A stretch of 57,220 nt of DNA from Pedobacter petrophilus (GCF_009674725.1 NZ_WKKH01000031.1:1-57220), one strand, 5' to 3'; counted from the first letter of the stretch, positions 9,801 to 19,112 are shown. Notes: generated from the sequence alone by a model not told the origin. A program made the numbers and translations.

Positions 9801-10065
9801 TACCCTCACTATTGGTTTGGGTGGCTACCGTTGTTCCTTTTACGGCCACACTTACGCCTGGAAGAATTCCACCGTTTTCATCGTAAACGGTTCCGCTTAC
9901 GGTAATTTCATCTTTAGCTTGTAAAGGATTTGTAGCGCTTAAATGTGCGGATGCCATCGCCACCTGGGCAGATAACAAAGAAACACTGCTGAGGGATACA
10001 ATGAACAGCGTTCGTTTCGCACTGCGACAAAACAGAACAGCTTGGCGCTGTAAAACTTTTCTCAT
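6866..10065 (-). pseudogene. SusC/RagA TonB-dependent transporter split by a one-base frameshift (PUL 1)
   Basis: The outer-membrane TonB-dependent importer of PUL 1. The 5' part (10065 to 9052) encodes a signal peptide, a carboxypeptidase-regulatory-like domain (EITVSGTVYDENG onward), the LVVVGYGTQKKATLAG segment, the plug, and the first barrel residues, then stops at DKR. The 3' part (9085 down to 6866) continues the barrel in another frame, beginning NTDWIGQTLKSVAL and ending with the normal C-terminal strand INIGANVKF. Total length is 3200 nt, one short of 1067 codons, so a single missing base in the GGG run at 9080-9082 (CCC on the coding strand) explains the break; restoring it gives FPNTDW, a common SusC sequence. 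It could be a true mutation, a phase-variable site or a sequencing error. Nothing else in it looks decayed. Confidence 0.88.
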
Positions 10066-10199
10066 GTTGGTTTAATTTGGTTACTTAATAATTAGCATTT
10101 TCTTTCGATCTCTTTCGGATGCTTCATTGTGCTGCTGAGGCATTACCAAAAGTTCATTTGAAAACACTGCTAAATTCTACCAAATCCAACTAAATTAAA

Positions 10200-10257
10200 G
10201 GGGGTAAACAGCTAATATTAGCGGGGTAAAACACTAGAAATATCCCCCGTTTAGTCC
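10200..10257 (-). promoter_or_regulatory. Candidate HTCS operator upstream of PUL 1 susC
   Basis: 135-190 bp upstream of the SusC start. On the plus strand GGGGTAAACA (10201-10210) and GGGGTAAAACA (10223-10233) are direct repeats 22 bp apart, about two helical turns. They flank a perfect 12-bp palindrome GCTAATATTAGC (10211-10222). A third, inverted copy TCCCCCGTTTAG lies at 10243-10254. AraC-type DNA-binding domains, such as that of the HTCS encoded next door, usually bind direct repeats. Assignment to the HTCS is inference from position. Confidence 0.5.
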
Positions 10258-10438
10258 TTTTTAAATAAAAATGGTTTTTTACACTATTGATCGGGTCATA
10301 TTTTATATAACCTCAATAGGCAGAAAAATTTCAGCTTACGGTTTTGAAATGAAGCCTTCAATTTGGTTAAGAATTGTTTTCTGTAGTCGAAAATAAGACG
10401 AGAAAGCGGCGCTTATATCAACCGGCCAATAAGGGGTA

Positions 10439-13400
10439 TTACAGTTTTGTCTTTTTCAATTCAGGATCGATGGAGCGGGTATTCGAAAAGTTTTTCCGGT
10501 ATTTTTTAATATACGCTGATGGATTCATGTCGAATACTTTTTTAAACTGTTCCCGAAAATATTTGATATCGCTCATCCCTACCATGTACATGGTTTCCTG
10601 AATGGTTTTATCGCTGCTGATAAAAATTTCGGCAGCTTTTCTTAGCCGAATAAACCGGATAAAGCTATTGGATGAATGACCTGAAATGGACTTTATTTTA
10701 TTAAAAAGATTGGCCCTGGACATTCCAATTTCTTCTGCCAGCATTTTGATATTGAAATTTGGATCTTCGATATTGCGTTCCACAATCCTGATGCAATTTT
10801 TCAGAAAATCTTTATACTCCGCAGAAATTTTTGAACTGGTGGGGTTCAGCGTAATCTCGCTGTAGAAATATTTCTGCAGACTATTTTTACTTTTTAATAT
10901 GCCGGCGATCCTGGCAACAAGCAATTCCTTATCAAACGGTTTGCTAATGTAATCATCTGCGCCACTTTCTACCCCTTTCAGTTTAATTTCTGCAGAGGTG
11001 CTGGCAGTTAACAATACGATTGGAATATGGCAGATGGATTCATCATCCTTTACAATGCTGCAAAGTTCTATCCCACCCATCCCCTGCATCATTACATCGC
11101 TAATTACAATGTCTGGCAGAAACTCCCGGATAATGGCGAGACCACTTTCGCCATCACTGGCTTTGTAAATCTGATATTTTTCTTTAAAAACTTCTCCCAG
11201 GTAATTGGCAATTTCTTCATTATCATCAACAATCAGGATCGATTTTTTCTCTTGCGCCAGCATATCGCCCAAGATCATTTCCTTTTTCTTAACGGGTTCC
11301 GTAATCAGATCATCCTGATTTAACTCTTTAAGAAAAGAAGAACTTTCCTGCCGATCGGGCACGATGAAAGCAGGATTGATGTGCGAATTTCCCTTTCTTA
11401 AGGTGATGCTAAAAGATGTTCCTGCTCCTTCGTTATTCTGACAGGAAATTGAACCACCATGCATTTCAATGAAATTCTTCACCAAAAACAATCCAATGCC
11501 AAACCCATTTCCAAATGAACGGCTGGCATCTGATTCCTGGTAAAACCGGTTAAAAATCTTATCTGTAGAATCTTCTGCAATACCACAGCCGGTATCAGTA
11601 ATTGAAATGTGGATTTGAGTGTCTGTTTCCTTTATTTCTACCACAATTCGGCCACCGTCCGGTGTAAATTTAAAGGCATTGGATAACAGGTTGAATATTG
11701 CAATCTCCAGCTTTTCCCTGTCGGCGAAAATATCAATTCTTTCTGAGGGGGAAACTAAATCGTATTGAATGCTTTTGCTGCGCGCCTGGTGAGAAAAACA
11801 TAAAAAAACCTCCTTCATTAAGGCGGTGAGGTTAAGGTTAGCTGCTTTTAAGGTATCGCCCTGTGCATCTGCCTTTCTAAAAAGCAATAACTGATCTACC
11901 AGGCTCAATAATCGTTTGGCATTTCTGTAAACAATATGCATACTGCTGGTATCCAGATTTTTATCATCCTGGTAAAGTAGCTCCTTCACCGGGTTAATAA
12001 TTAAGGTAAGCGGCGTTCTGAATTCGTGAGAAATATTCGTAAAAAAAGACAGCTTCCGTTCATTTAATTCCTTTTCCTTTTCTCCTTCAATATGCGCTAC
12101 TTTAATCTCATATTTAAGTTCATCCTGCTTTTTGCGGTAGGAAATGTAGAGGTAAGCACCCGCACCAATTGCCGCAACATAAAGTAAACACGCCCACCAG
12201 CTCAGGTACCACGGCGGATTAATTTTAATGACAAGAGTATAGCCCTCATCATTCCAAACGCCATCATTATTAGATGCCTTCACCTGAAAACGATAGGTTC
12301 CGGGATTGAGGTTGGTATAAGTTGCCTTTCTTTGATTGCCTACATAATTCCACTTTTTATCGAAGCCTACCAGGCGGTAAGCATATTCATTTTTCCAGGA
12401 ATAGGCATAGTTAAGGGCGACAAATTCTATGGAGAAAACGCTCTGATCGTAATTGAGCGTTATTTCTTTCGCCACATTCAGGTTTTCCTTTAACGGACCA
12501 CCTGGCCCCGGAACAACCGATTTGTTGAACACCTGGAAATCGGTAAGGTAAACCGGCGGCGGCACCCGGTTAAACCGGATTTGATCGGGATTGAAAGAAA
12601 AGTAGCCTTTATTGCCTGCAACGAAAATTGATTTGCCATTATTGATGATAGTGGAATTCGCAAGCACGCCATCAGCCTCATCAAAATTCCTTACCTTTTT
12701 ACTGGCTGGATCAAGGCTGGAAATTCCACTTTCAGTAGCGAGCCAGATCTTGCCATCTGCATCTTCTGCAATATCATTAAATACGTTGCTGGCAAAACCA
12801 TTTGTTTTAGAATAAACCTGCGGACCATTGCCATTGGGCAGAAATTTATTGAGGCCATCTGGGGTACACACCCAGATATTTTTTCTCGAATCGGTATAAA
12901 TTGCTTTAATAATATTGCTGCTCAAACCTTTATTTCCACCATTAACGGTTTCCAGTGCCCGAAAATGCCCGGTTTTTCTATCAAAAACATTAATACCACC
13001 ACCGTAGGTACCAATCCAAATCTTTCCATCCGGCGCTTTTGAAAGTGCATAAGTATGGTTATTATTAATGGATAAGGGATTTTTAGGCTGATTATAAAAG
13101 TGCTCGAATTGGTTTTTCTTACTATTGTAAATCTTGATCCCGGCATCAGTAGCCAGGATATAAATACCGTGGTCAATTTCTAAAATATCTCTAAAAACAT
13201 CTTCGTTAAATAAATTACCAATAGCGGAATGGTGAAAATGATGGGTGAAACGGTTATTTTTTGGATCATAACTGTCGAAACCATTTTCAGTAAGGATCCA
13301 CAACAGTCCCTGACGATCAAAATAAAGCTTCAGGATTTCATTGCTGGTCAGGCTGTTTATGCTGCTGTTTTTTGCGAATGATACCGTCTTCCCTGAACGC

Positions 13401-14554
13401 TCATTAATAGAGAAAAGCCCGTTATTCGTCCCCAGCCAGATAACGGAATCACGGATGACAATGCTTTTAACCTCACGGTTGCCCAGTGGCAGCAAATTAA
13501 TATTGAATTTATATTGCTGATGATCGATCTTCCGCAGGCCGTTTCGTCCATTAATCCAGATCATTCCATCTTTATCCTTATAACTATCGCCGTAAGAAAA
13601 ATTAGGAATGTCGTTAATCTTATTCCAGCTTCCGGAGCGGGTATTGTGCCAGTAAAAACCATTATTCCCGCCAACTAATATAACATCTTTACCAGCAGGC
13701 ATAATGCTGAAAACAGAGTAGTTTTCACGATCTGGAATAGCAACTTTCGAAAATTTTAGCGTTTTAGGGTTAAAACTAAAAAGCCCATCCCAATAAGTGC
13801 CAACCCAAATATTGCCATCTGCGGCATAAGCCAGCGCCCAAACATCGTTGGGATTTTTCGCTCCCGGCTTTTGATACTGTGCATAATTAGCAAAAGTCCG
13901 CTTCTTTTTGTCAAAACGGTTTAGTCCGGCGCTCCAGTTCCCTAACCATAAATCACCTTTGGCATCTTCTATAATCGAGTTAACAGATTTACCAACCATG
14001 CTATTTTTATTTATAGCGTTGGGTTTGTAAACGATGAAATTTTTGCCTGCCGATACATATTGATTGAAACCATCATCAGTTCCTATCCAAATAGCGCCGG
14101 TTCTGTCACACAGCAATGACCAGACTTTATTATTGCTTAATGAGCGTGAACTGTTATCTCGGTGTACAAACCTGGTGAAGGTTTCGGAAAGCGGATCCAA
14201 TAAATTCAATCCATCCATAGTAGCCACCCAGATTTTCCCGTTGCGATCTTCTACAATTGCATTAACAAAATTGTTGGAGATTGATGAACTGTCGCCAGCC
14301 TTATTCGAGAAAACCTTAAAGGTATATCCATCAAAACGGCACAGGCCATTCTCTGTACCCACCCAAATAAAACCCCTTCTATCTTTAAGTGTGGCAGTAG
14401 TATTTTTAGAGGGTAAACCATCATTTGTAGAGTAGGTCTTGATTTCGCTCTTATACTGCCCATGCGTAAAAGGAAGGTTAATTTTCTGGGCTACAGAAAT
14501 TGTGATGGTGAAAAGAAGAAAGCAGCTCAAAGCAGCTGTTCTTATAAATTTCAT
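10439..14554 (-). CDS. Hybrid two-component system (HTCS) sensor kinase/AraC regulator of PUL 1
   Basis: A 1371-residue one-protein two-component system that senses a glycan fragment in the periplasm and activates PUL genes. In order: signal peptide (ends ISVAQ); two seven-bladed propellers built from Reg_prop repeats such as GFIWVGTENGL (about 35-665); Y_Y_Y domain (about 715-780); one membrane span (about 784-806); HisKA with SFFTNISHEFRTPL (phospho-acceptor His843); HATPase with NLLSNAFKF and the GFGIGLFLV G-box; receiver with Asp1110-Asp1111, phospho-acceptor Asp1153 and Lys1205; C-terminal AraC-type double HTH (about 1255-1355). All key residues are present, so it looks active. The frame extends to a TTG at 14575; the ATG at 14554 starts a normal signal peptide and is preferred. 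It lies just upstream of the susC promoter region. Confidence 0.96.
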   Translation of the reverse strand: MKFIRTAALSCFLLFTITISVAQKINLPFTHGQYKSEIKTYSTNDGLPSKNTTATLKDRRGFIWVGTENGLCRFDGYTFKVFSNKAGDSSSISNNFVNAIVEDRNGKIWVATMDGLNLLDPLSETFTRFVHRDNSSRSLSNNKVWSLLCDRTGAIWIGTDDGFNQYVSAGKNFIVYKPNAINKNSMVGKSVNSIIEDAKGDLWLGNWSAGLNRFDKKKRTFANYAQYQKPGAKNPNDVWALAYAADGNIWVGTYWDGLFSFNPKTLKFSKVAIPDRENYSVFSIMPAGKDVILVGGNNGFYWHNTRSGSWNKINDIPNFSYGDSYKDKDGMIWINGRNGLRKIDHQQYKFNINLLPLGNREVKSIVIRDSVIWLGTNNGLFSINERSGKTVSFAKNSSINSLTSNEILKLYFDRQGLLWILTENGFDSYDPKNNRFTHHFHHSAIGNLFNEDVFRDILEIDHGIYILATDAGIKIYNSKKNQFEHFYNQPKNPLSINNNHTYALSKAPDGKIWIGTYGGGINVFDRKTGHFRALETVNGGNKGLSSNIIKAIYTDSRKNIWVCTPDGLNKFLPNGNGPQVYSKTNGFASNVFNDIAEDADGKIWLATESGISSLDPASKKVRNFDEADGVLANSTIINNGKSIFVAGNKGYFSFNPDQIRFNRVPPPVYLTDFQVFNKSVVPGPGGPLKENLNVAKEITLNYDQSVFSIEFVALNYAYSWKNEYAYRLVGFDKKWNYVGNQRKATYTNLNPGTYRFQVKASNNDGVWNDEGYTLVIKINPPWYLSWWACLLYVAAIGAGAYLYISYRKKQDELKYEIKVAHIEGEKEKELNERKLSFFTNISHEFRTPLTLIINPVKELLYQDDKNLDTSSMHIVYRNAKRLLSLVDQLLLFRKADAQGDTLKAANLNLTALMKEVFLCFSHQARSKSIQYDLVSPSERIDIFADREKLEIAIFNLLSNAFKFTPDGGRIVVEIKETDTQIHISITDTGCGIAEDSTDKIFNRFYQESDASRSFGNGFGIGLFLVKNFIEMHGGSISCQNNEGAGTSFSITLRKGNSHINPAFIVPDRQESSSFLKELNQDDLITEPVKKKEMILGDMLAQEKKSILIVDDNEEIANYLGEVFKEKYQIYKASDGESGLAIIREFLPDIVISDVMMQGMGGIELCSIVKDDESICHIPIVLLTASTSAEIKLKGVESGADDYISKPFDKELLVARIAGILKSKNSLQKYFYSEITLNPTSSKISAEYKDFLKNCIRIVERNIEDPNFNIKMLAEEIGMSRANLFNKIKSISGHSSNSFIRFIRLRKAAEIFISSDKTIQETMYMVGMSDIKYFREQFKKVFDMNPSAYIKKYRKNFSNTRSIDPELKKTKL

Positions 14555-14787
14555 TCTTATATGCTTAGACTTCAAAATTAAAATGCTGGGAGCGCATTTA
14601 AATAATTAACGAATATAGCTTAATATGTATTAATCTGGTTACACTCTTTTACAAAACCGCGAATTCTATTTCATTCCAACGCGTCTCTACCAGCGGTATT
14701 CTTACCAATTTTCACTTATTCTAATTTCATTTAAACCTCATCAAACCTTTTTATTTAGCGCTTTCCAGGTTACGGTCGGGTTATTTT

Positions 14788-14861
14788 AGATCAGTACCAC
14801 TTTGGTACGAGATCTGGCTACAGCTTAATGGCTTCCCTCCGAGTGTGGAAAAAAGAGCCAT
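14788..14861 (+). other. Candidate structured RNA leader (two hairpins)
   Basis: Two neat foldbacks in tandem: AGATC-A-GTACC, loop ACTTT, GGTAC-GA-GATCT (14788-14815) and ATGGCT paired with AGCCAT across a 22-base loop (14828-14861). They lie 40 bases upstream of the small open frame at 14901. This could be a 5' leader of that unit or a protein-binding site. I do not recognise a known riboswitch. Confidence 0.3.
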
Positions 14862-14900
14862 CGGGTGAGTGTAAGGATAAAAATAACTGTGGAAAACATA

Positions 14901-15105
14901 ATGAAAAAGATTTTAAAACGCTGGTTGTGCTTGATGTTGCTTTTGGCAGTGGTGACAAATTACGCAAAGGGACAAAACGTTTAGCCGGGAAATGAAGTTG
15001 ATTGATATGAAAATTAAACAGGAAAGTAGGATTGCCGGTATCAGAAAACGCTGGCAGAATGGTATTATAAAGCCGGAACGAGACAATATACAGGCTTTTA
15101 ACTAA
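14901..15105 (+). pseudogene. Small secreted-peptide open frame, possibly a frameshifted remnant
   Basis: An ATG at 14901 starts a 27-residue frame, MKKILKRWLCLMLLLAVV then TNYAKGQNV, stopping at 14984. It is a textbook signal peptide with almost nothing after it. Eight bases later, one frame over, an ATG at 14992 opens 37 residues (MKLIDMKIKQESRIAGIRKR then WQNGIIKPERDNIQAFN), ending at 15105. Joined by one frameshift they would make a small exported, basic protein of about 70 residues. Either a small secreted protein gene with an indel or the leftover of a larger gene. No family recognised; could be chance. Confidence 0.3.
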
Positions 15106-15329
15106 ATTTACCTCAAAGGATATTTAAAACCCTGAAAAGAATTTGCATGGTTAACTCAGCGGTTAAATGACCATAGCCTGACCTGCTTAAATTAGGTTTG
15201 AATTTAATATTATCCGTTTATTTGCATAGTTTTCGGTGACCAATTATATTCCGGTTCTTATCTTCTGAACTAGAACAGCATCGATAATCAATAGACTGCT
15301 CCTACCCAGTGCATTAAAAATTGAATTAC

Positions 15330-16085
15330 ATGAACAGAAGTCCCCTATCGAGATTTTCGAACCATTCGGAAGACTATCAAAAATACAGACCACGCTATCC
15401 AGAATCGATCATTACCTACCTGGAGCAGAACATTGGCTTAAAAAGGGACCAACTCATTGCAGATATCGGTTCCGGAACAGGGATTTTTACAGAGTTGTTG
15501 TTGAAAAGCGATTATCAGGTTTCGGCAGTTGAACCAAACGAGCAAATGAGAAATCAGGCAGAAATTCGTTTAAAACAATATCCAAAGCTTGATCATGTAA
15601 GCGGAACGGCCGAGCAAACCAGTTTAACAGAAAATAGTGTCGATTTGATTACGGTGGCGCAGTCTTTTCACTGGTTCGATTTAGTGCAGACCAAAACAGA
15701 GTTTAAGCGAATCTTAAAACCTGGGGGGCATGTGCTTTTGATTTGGAACATTTTGCAGCAAAAAAGTCAGTTTTTAAAAGCTTACCAGGCATTAAAAGAC
15801 CAGTATACCGACAGAAAACCATACGTTGAAAAGTTGGAAACCATTCGTATAGAAAACTTCCTGGGGCCAGCAAAAATTGTGCGGCAGGAGATTTACCACA
15901 GTCGCTTGTTAAATAAAGATGAACTTTTAGGATATTTCAGGTCATCGAGCTACTCTCCCATTCAAGGTGAACCTGGTTATGAAAACCTGGTCGCAGAAAT
16001 TGATCAGATTTTTGATGAGCATCAGCAAAACGGTTTCGTTAAACTCGAATATGATGCAAAGTTATATTTCTCTTCATTTACCTAA
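15330..16085 (+). CDS. Class I SAM-dependent methyltransferase
   Basis: A 251-residue cytosolic methyltransferase of the class I (Rossmann-like) fold. Motif I is IADIGSGTGIFT (about 41-52), followed by the acidic end of strand 2 in VSAVEPNEQM; motif LITVAQSFHWFD and FKRILKPGGHVLLIW give post-I and motif III. The N-terminal F-S-N-H-S-E-D-Y-x-K-Y-R-P-x-Y-P segment is typical of the UbiE/Coq5-like small-molecule methyltransferases. The substrate is unknown. The frame reaches a TTG at 15321, but the ATG at 15330 is the better start. It is a single gene closed by a terminator at 16101-16138 and looks unrelated to the flanking PULs. Confidence 0.9.
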   Translation: MNRSPLSRFSNHSEDYQKYRPRYPESIITYLEQNIGLKRDQLIADIGSGTGIFTELLLKSDYQVSAVEPNEQMRNQAEIRLKQYPKLDHVSGTAEQTSLTENSVDLITVAQSFHWFDLVQTKTEFKRILKPGGHVLLIWNILQQKSQFLKAYQALKDQYTDRKPYVEKLETIRIENFLGPAKIVRQEIYHSRLLNKDELLGYFRSSSYSPIQGEPGYENLVAEIDQIFDEHQQNGFVKLEYDAKLYFSSFT

Positions 16086-16100
16086 AGAAACAGGAATCAA

Positions 16101-16138
16101 TTCAGACCCCTAAATAATGACAGGGTTTGAGTTTTTTT
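16101..16138 (+). terminator. Rho-independent terminator after methyltransferase
   Basis: TTCAGACCC pairs with GGGTTTGAG (nine pairs, two of them G-U) around a 13-base loop and is followed by seven T, 16 bases past the stop codon. Confidence 0.75.
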
Positions 16139-16205
16139 AGGCTTTAAAACATCATCTTAAATTAACCCGTTATTTGTTGCATTCCAATTTTAGTATATTT
16201 ATCGG

Positions 16206-17027
16206 ATGAATGCGTTTCACCTGACCGATATTTATATTTACCCGATTAAATCGCTTGGCGGCATTAGATTAGAAGAAGCCATGCTGGAAGAAAAAGGCCT
16301 GCAATACGACAGGCGATGGATGTTGGTTGATCAGGAAGGAACATTTATTACACAACGAAAGCACCACCAACTCTCTTTGCTCCAGGTTCGTATTGAGGAG
16401 GATCACTTATCAGTTGGCCACAAGGAAGACGAAGAATTAAAAATTTCTTTCAAGCTCGCCGAAAATACCGGAGAAAGTATAGAAGTAACCGTTTGGGATG
16501 ATACATCTGTAGGGTCAGAGGTAAGCAAAACGGTGAGCCACTGGTTTTCAGATTATCTTCAGTTCGATGTGAAACTGGTTCGGATGTCTGACGAAGAAAA
16601 GATTTACGTCGATCCGAGGTATGCCGCGAATGGCGAAATCAAAAGTTTTTCAGATGGTTATCCTTGTCTCATTATTGGTCAGTCATCACTTGATGGATTA
16701 AATGAAAAACTAGATGAACCGGTACAGATGAACCGTTTCAGGCCAAACTTTGTATTTTCGGGTGGAGAAGCACATGTTGAAGACCGCTTTAAAAACTTTC
16801 GACTGGGAAATGTGTTATTCTCCGCAGTAAAGCCTTGTGCCAGATGTGTTTTAATTACTATTGATCAGGAAACCGGGATAAAAGGTTTGGAGCCATTAAG
16901 AACCTTAGCCACTTACCGGACGCAAAATAAAAAAATCATGTTTGGCCAAAATCTCCTTCATGTGGGAGCAGGACTAATTAAAGTCGGCGATGAAATGAAT
17001 ATACAAGACTGGAAGTCAATAGGTTAA
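16206..17027 (+). CDS. MOSC domain protein (molybdenum cofactor sulfurase C-terminal-like)
   Basis: A 273-residue protein with the two-part MOSC layout: an N-terminal beta-barrel domain starting IYIYPIKSLGGIRLEEA and DRRWMLVD (about 5-95), then the MOSC domain (about 110-270) with NRFRPN (176-181), and the conserved Cys in VKPCARC (Cys211, Cys214). Related proteins (mARC, YcbX, YiiM types) handle the molybdenum cofactor in reduction of N-hydroxylated compounds or move sulfur to the cofactor. No ferredoxin domain is fused, unlike YcbX. Cytosolic, no signal peptide. ATG start at 16206; monocistronic in appearance. The physiological substrate is unknown. Confidence 0.9.
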   Translation: MNAFHLTDIYIYPIKSLGGIRLEEAMLEEKGLQYDRRWMLVDQEGTFITQRKHHQLSLLQVRIEEDHLSVGHKEDEELKISFKLAENTGESIEVTVWDDTSVGSEVSKTVSHWFSDYLQFDVKLVRMSDEEKIYVDPRYAANGEIKSFSDGYPCLIIGQSSLDGLNEKLDEPVQMNRFRPNFVFSGGEAHVEDRFKNFRLGNVLFSAVKPCARCVLITIDQETGIKGLEPLRTLATYRTQNKKIMFGQNLLHVGAGLIKVGDEMNIQDWKSIG

Positions 17028-17336
17028 ATAAGACACTTTAATGTTGATAATTATTTATAATCATTCTAAATAATTATTAGCAATTTTGGTTTGTATCCGG
17101 GATATTGAATAGTACCAGAAGTGCTGAATTAAATAACTGTTTTATGGGCTTAAATGCGATCTTTATTGGATTCGCGATAAGCAATAAAACTAAAACCAAT
17201 TAACGGCCTCGCTGTTTAAGGCTTTGAAATTTGTTGGAAGGATGCGGGCAATCACAACAACGCCCAAATTAATTTGATAAAAGAGGTTAAAAAACCTTGA
17301 ACCACATATATAAATGAGCTTAACGAAGCATAAATA
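17028..17336. other. Gap between MOSC gene and acyl-CoA dehydrogenase with AT-rich inverted repeat
   Basis: Contains a perfect 11-bp inverted repeat ATAATTATTTA / TAAATAATTAT at 17047-17077 with a 9-base loop, 20 bases after the MOSC stop. The stem is all A-T and would be a weak terminator; an operator is equally possible. The rest must carry the promoter of the next gene, but I see no confident promoter boxes. Confidence 0.45.
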
Positions 17337-18836
17337 ATGAATAACTTTAACCAGGAGTTTCCTAAATTTTTAAAAAACTTTGAACAAAATCTTAAACACC
17401 TCTTTCAGGAAAAACATGATATCGATCAGTTAAGCCTGCAGAGAGGACTTCCACCAGAATTGCTTAAAGAGATTATGGATCATGTTCCATTATCAGTAGC
17501 AGTTCCTTCGGCTTTTGGCGGCAGAGGATGTAAGGTTAAAGAGTGTCTCGGCATTCTTTCGGCCGCTTCGTACGAATCATTATCACTTTCCTTAACTTTC
17601 GGCATTAACATCGCACTGTTTTTAGAACCTGTAGCCAAATACGGTAATGAGGAAATTAAACAGGGAATTTTTGATCGGTTCTTACAAGAACAAAATATGG
17701 GCGGGCTAATGATTACCGAACCTAATTTTGGCAGCGATGCACTTAACATGCGAACCACCAATGTGGCTACAGAAAGCGGCTACAAAATTAAAGGAACTAA
17801 ACATTGGCAGGGCCTTACCGGAATGGCCAATTACTGGATTGTTGCGACAAGAAACGAAGGTAATGATGGTTCGTTATCAAGAGATATCGATTTTTTTGTT
17901 TGTGATGATACGAAAGCAGATCAAAAGATCACCGTGGAAGAGTATTATGATAATGCCGGATTATACCTGATCCCTTATGGCCTTAATCAGCTGGATTTAA
18001 CGGTTCCGAAAAACCAGAAACTTCAGCCGGAAACTACCGGAATTAAAATGATGCTGGATATCCTTCACAGAAGCAGGATGCAATTTCCAGGTATGGGAAT
18101 GGGTTTTATCAAGCGTATGCTGGATGAAGCTTACAGCCAGTGCCACAATAGAAAAGTAGGGGTTGGCAATTTGCTTGGGATGGATAATGTTAAGTTCCAG
18201 ATTTCGAGATTACAGGCAGCCTATACCATTTGTTCGGCCATGTGTGCGAAAAGCTCTTCCATTAGTGGGATAGAAAATAATCTTGCAACTGAAGGTCTGG
18301 AGGCCAACACAATGAAAACCGTGGTGACCGACTTAATGCAGGAAGCAGCACAATTATTGGTTCAACTTTCAGGTGCAAAAGGCTACCGCACCAGCCATAT
18401 CGGCGGGAGGGGAATTATGGATAGCCGTCCTTTTCAGATCTTTGAAGGCTCAAACGAAATGCTTTACGCACAAATTGGCGAGATGATTATCAAAGCCATG
18501 AAAAAGCAAAAGCAGCCGCAACTCTACCAATATCTGAAAGATTTTCCGCTCACGGCGAAAGCTAGTGATCACTTCAGAGATGGCCTTTCCTTTAATCCAG
18601 ACGAACAATTGGCGCAAAGAAAGCTGGTTGATCTTGGAAGAATCGTAGCCAGAATTATCTGCGTAGGTTACGTAATTGAACTTGGTGAAAAAGGCTTTAG
18701 AAAAGAACTGGTAGAAAATTGCATCACCATGTTACAACAAGAAGTTGCCAGCTTAATTACTTCCCTCCGGTTTAATAACTCGGTTATTGAAGTAACTGAC
18801 TATCACGTGGATAGTTTATGGCTTGATTTCGCATAA
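17337..18836 (+). CDS. Acyl-CoA dehydrogenase family flavoprotein
   Basis: A 499-residue FAD enzyme of the acyl-CoA dehydrogenase superfamily, which introduces an alpha-beta double bond into an acyl-CoA. The family layout is clear: N-terminal helical domain (1-120), FAD-binding loop GGLMITEPNFGSDA (122-135), middle beta domain (to about 230), C-terminal four-helix domain with GAKGYRTSHIGGRGIMDSRP and IFEGSNEML, where Glu370 is at the position of the catalytic base. It is longer than the usual 380-400 residues, with about 100 extra at the C-terminus. No partner (thiolase, ETF) is nearby, so the acyl substrate is open. ATG start; a large hairpin terminator follows at 18866. Confidence 0.92.
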   Translation: MNNFNQEFPKFLKNFEQNLKHLFQEKHDIDQLSLQRGLPPELLKEIMDHVPLSVAVPSAFGGRGCKVKECLGILSAASYESLSLSLTFGINIALFLEPVAKYGNEEIKQGIFDRFLQEQNMGGLMITEPNFGSDALNMRTTNVATESGYKIKGTKHWQGLTGMANYWIVATRNEGNDGSLSRDIDFFVCDDTKADQKITVEEYYDNAGLYLIPYGLNQLDLTVPKNQKLQPETTGIKMMLDILHRSRMQFPGMGMGFIKRMLDEAYSQCHNRKVGVGNLLGMDNVKFQISRLQAAYTICSAMCAKSSSISGIENNLATEGLEANTMKTVVTDLMQEAAQLLVQLSGAKGYRTSHIGGRGIMDSRPFQIFEGSNEMLYAQIGEMIIKAMKKQKQPQLYQYLKDFPLTAKASDHFRDGLSFNPDEQLAQRKLVDLGRIVARIICVGYVIELGEKGFRKELVENCITMLQQEVASLITSLRFNNSVIEVTDYHVDSLWLDFA

Positions 18837-18865
18837 AACAGATTAACTTAATTAGATTTTTGAAC

Positions 18866-18939
18866 ACCCCATCATCCGGATACCTGATTATAGAATGAAA
18901 ACTTCGTAATCGACAGGTCGCCCGATGTTGGGGTATTTT
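18866..18939 (+). terminator. Large hairpin terminator after acyl-CoA dehydrogenase
   Basis: ACCCCATCATCCGG pairs with CCGATGTTGGGGT (one mismatch, one bulge), with a nested inner stem ACCTG-ATTA / TAAT-cga-CAGGT, and is followed by ATTTTA. It begins 30 bases after the stop. Confidence 0.65.
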
Positions 18940-19093
18940 ATATCCGGCCGATCGAGTCCTTTCTCAGCCGATCGTATTAGCTTCACTATGTCAAAATCAG
19001 ACCTGATGAGTTTTGCGAATTCAGATTTCAACCCATAATATTAATACCTCCTGATCCAATAAGATTAAGAATTATTGACATAATGCGCCCAAT

Positions 19094-19112
19094 GCAGGAT
19101 AGATCAGGATGG
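19094..19112 (+). promoter_or_regulatory. Tandem CAGGAT operator candidate, site 1 (PUL 2 susC)
   Basis: GCAGGATAGATCAGGATGG: two CAGGAT boxes (19095-19100 and 19105-19110) exactly 10 bp apart, 420 bp upstream of the SusC start and in the direction of transcription. Same motif, same orientation, at three other operons in the window. Confidence 0.6.

Larger units (their letters stand above)
14555..15329. other. Divergent intergenic region between HTCS and methyltransferase
   Basis: About 775 bp between divergently read genes. It must hold promoters for both. It contains a foldback cluster (14788-14861) and, 40 bases further on, a tiny plus-strand open frame with a signal-peptide-like sequence plus a following fragment in another frame (14901-15105); see separate entries. 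No recognisable full-length gene, RNA family or insertion sequence end was seen in the rest. Confidence 0.5.

Noticed and set aside
10374..10601. 75-codon plus-strand frame overlapping the 3' end of the HTCS gene
   Set aside because: Mostly antisense to the AraC domain and without recognisable features.
14555..14575. Longer HTCS start
   Set aside because: TTG start; the ATG at 14554 begins the signal peptide directly. Same reasoning was applied at 15321, 39334 and 42601.
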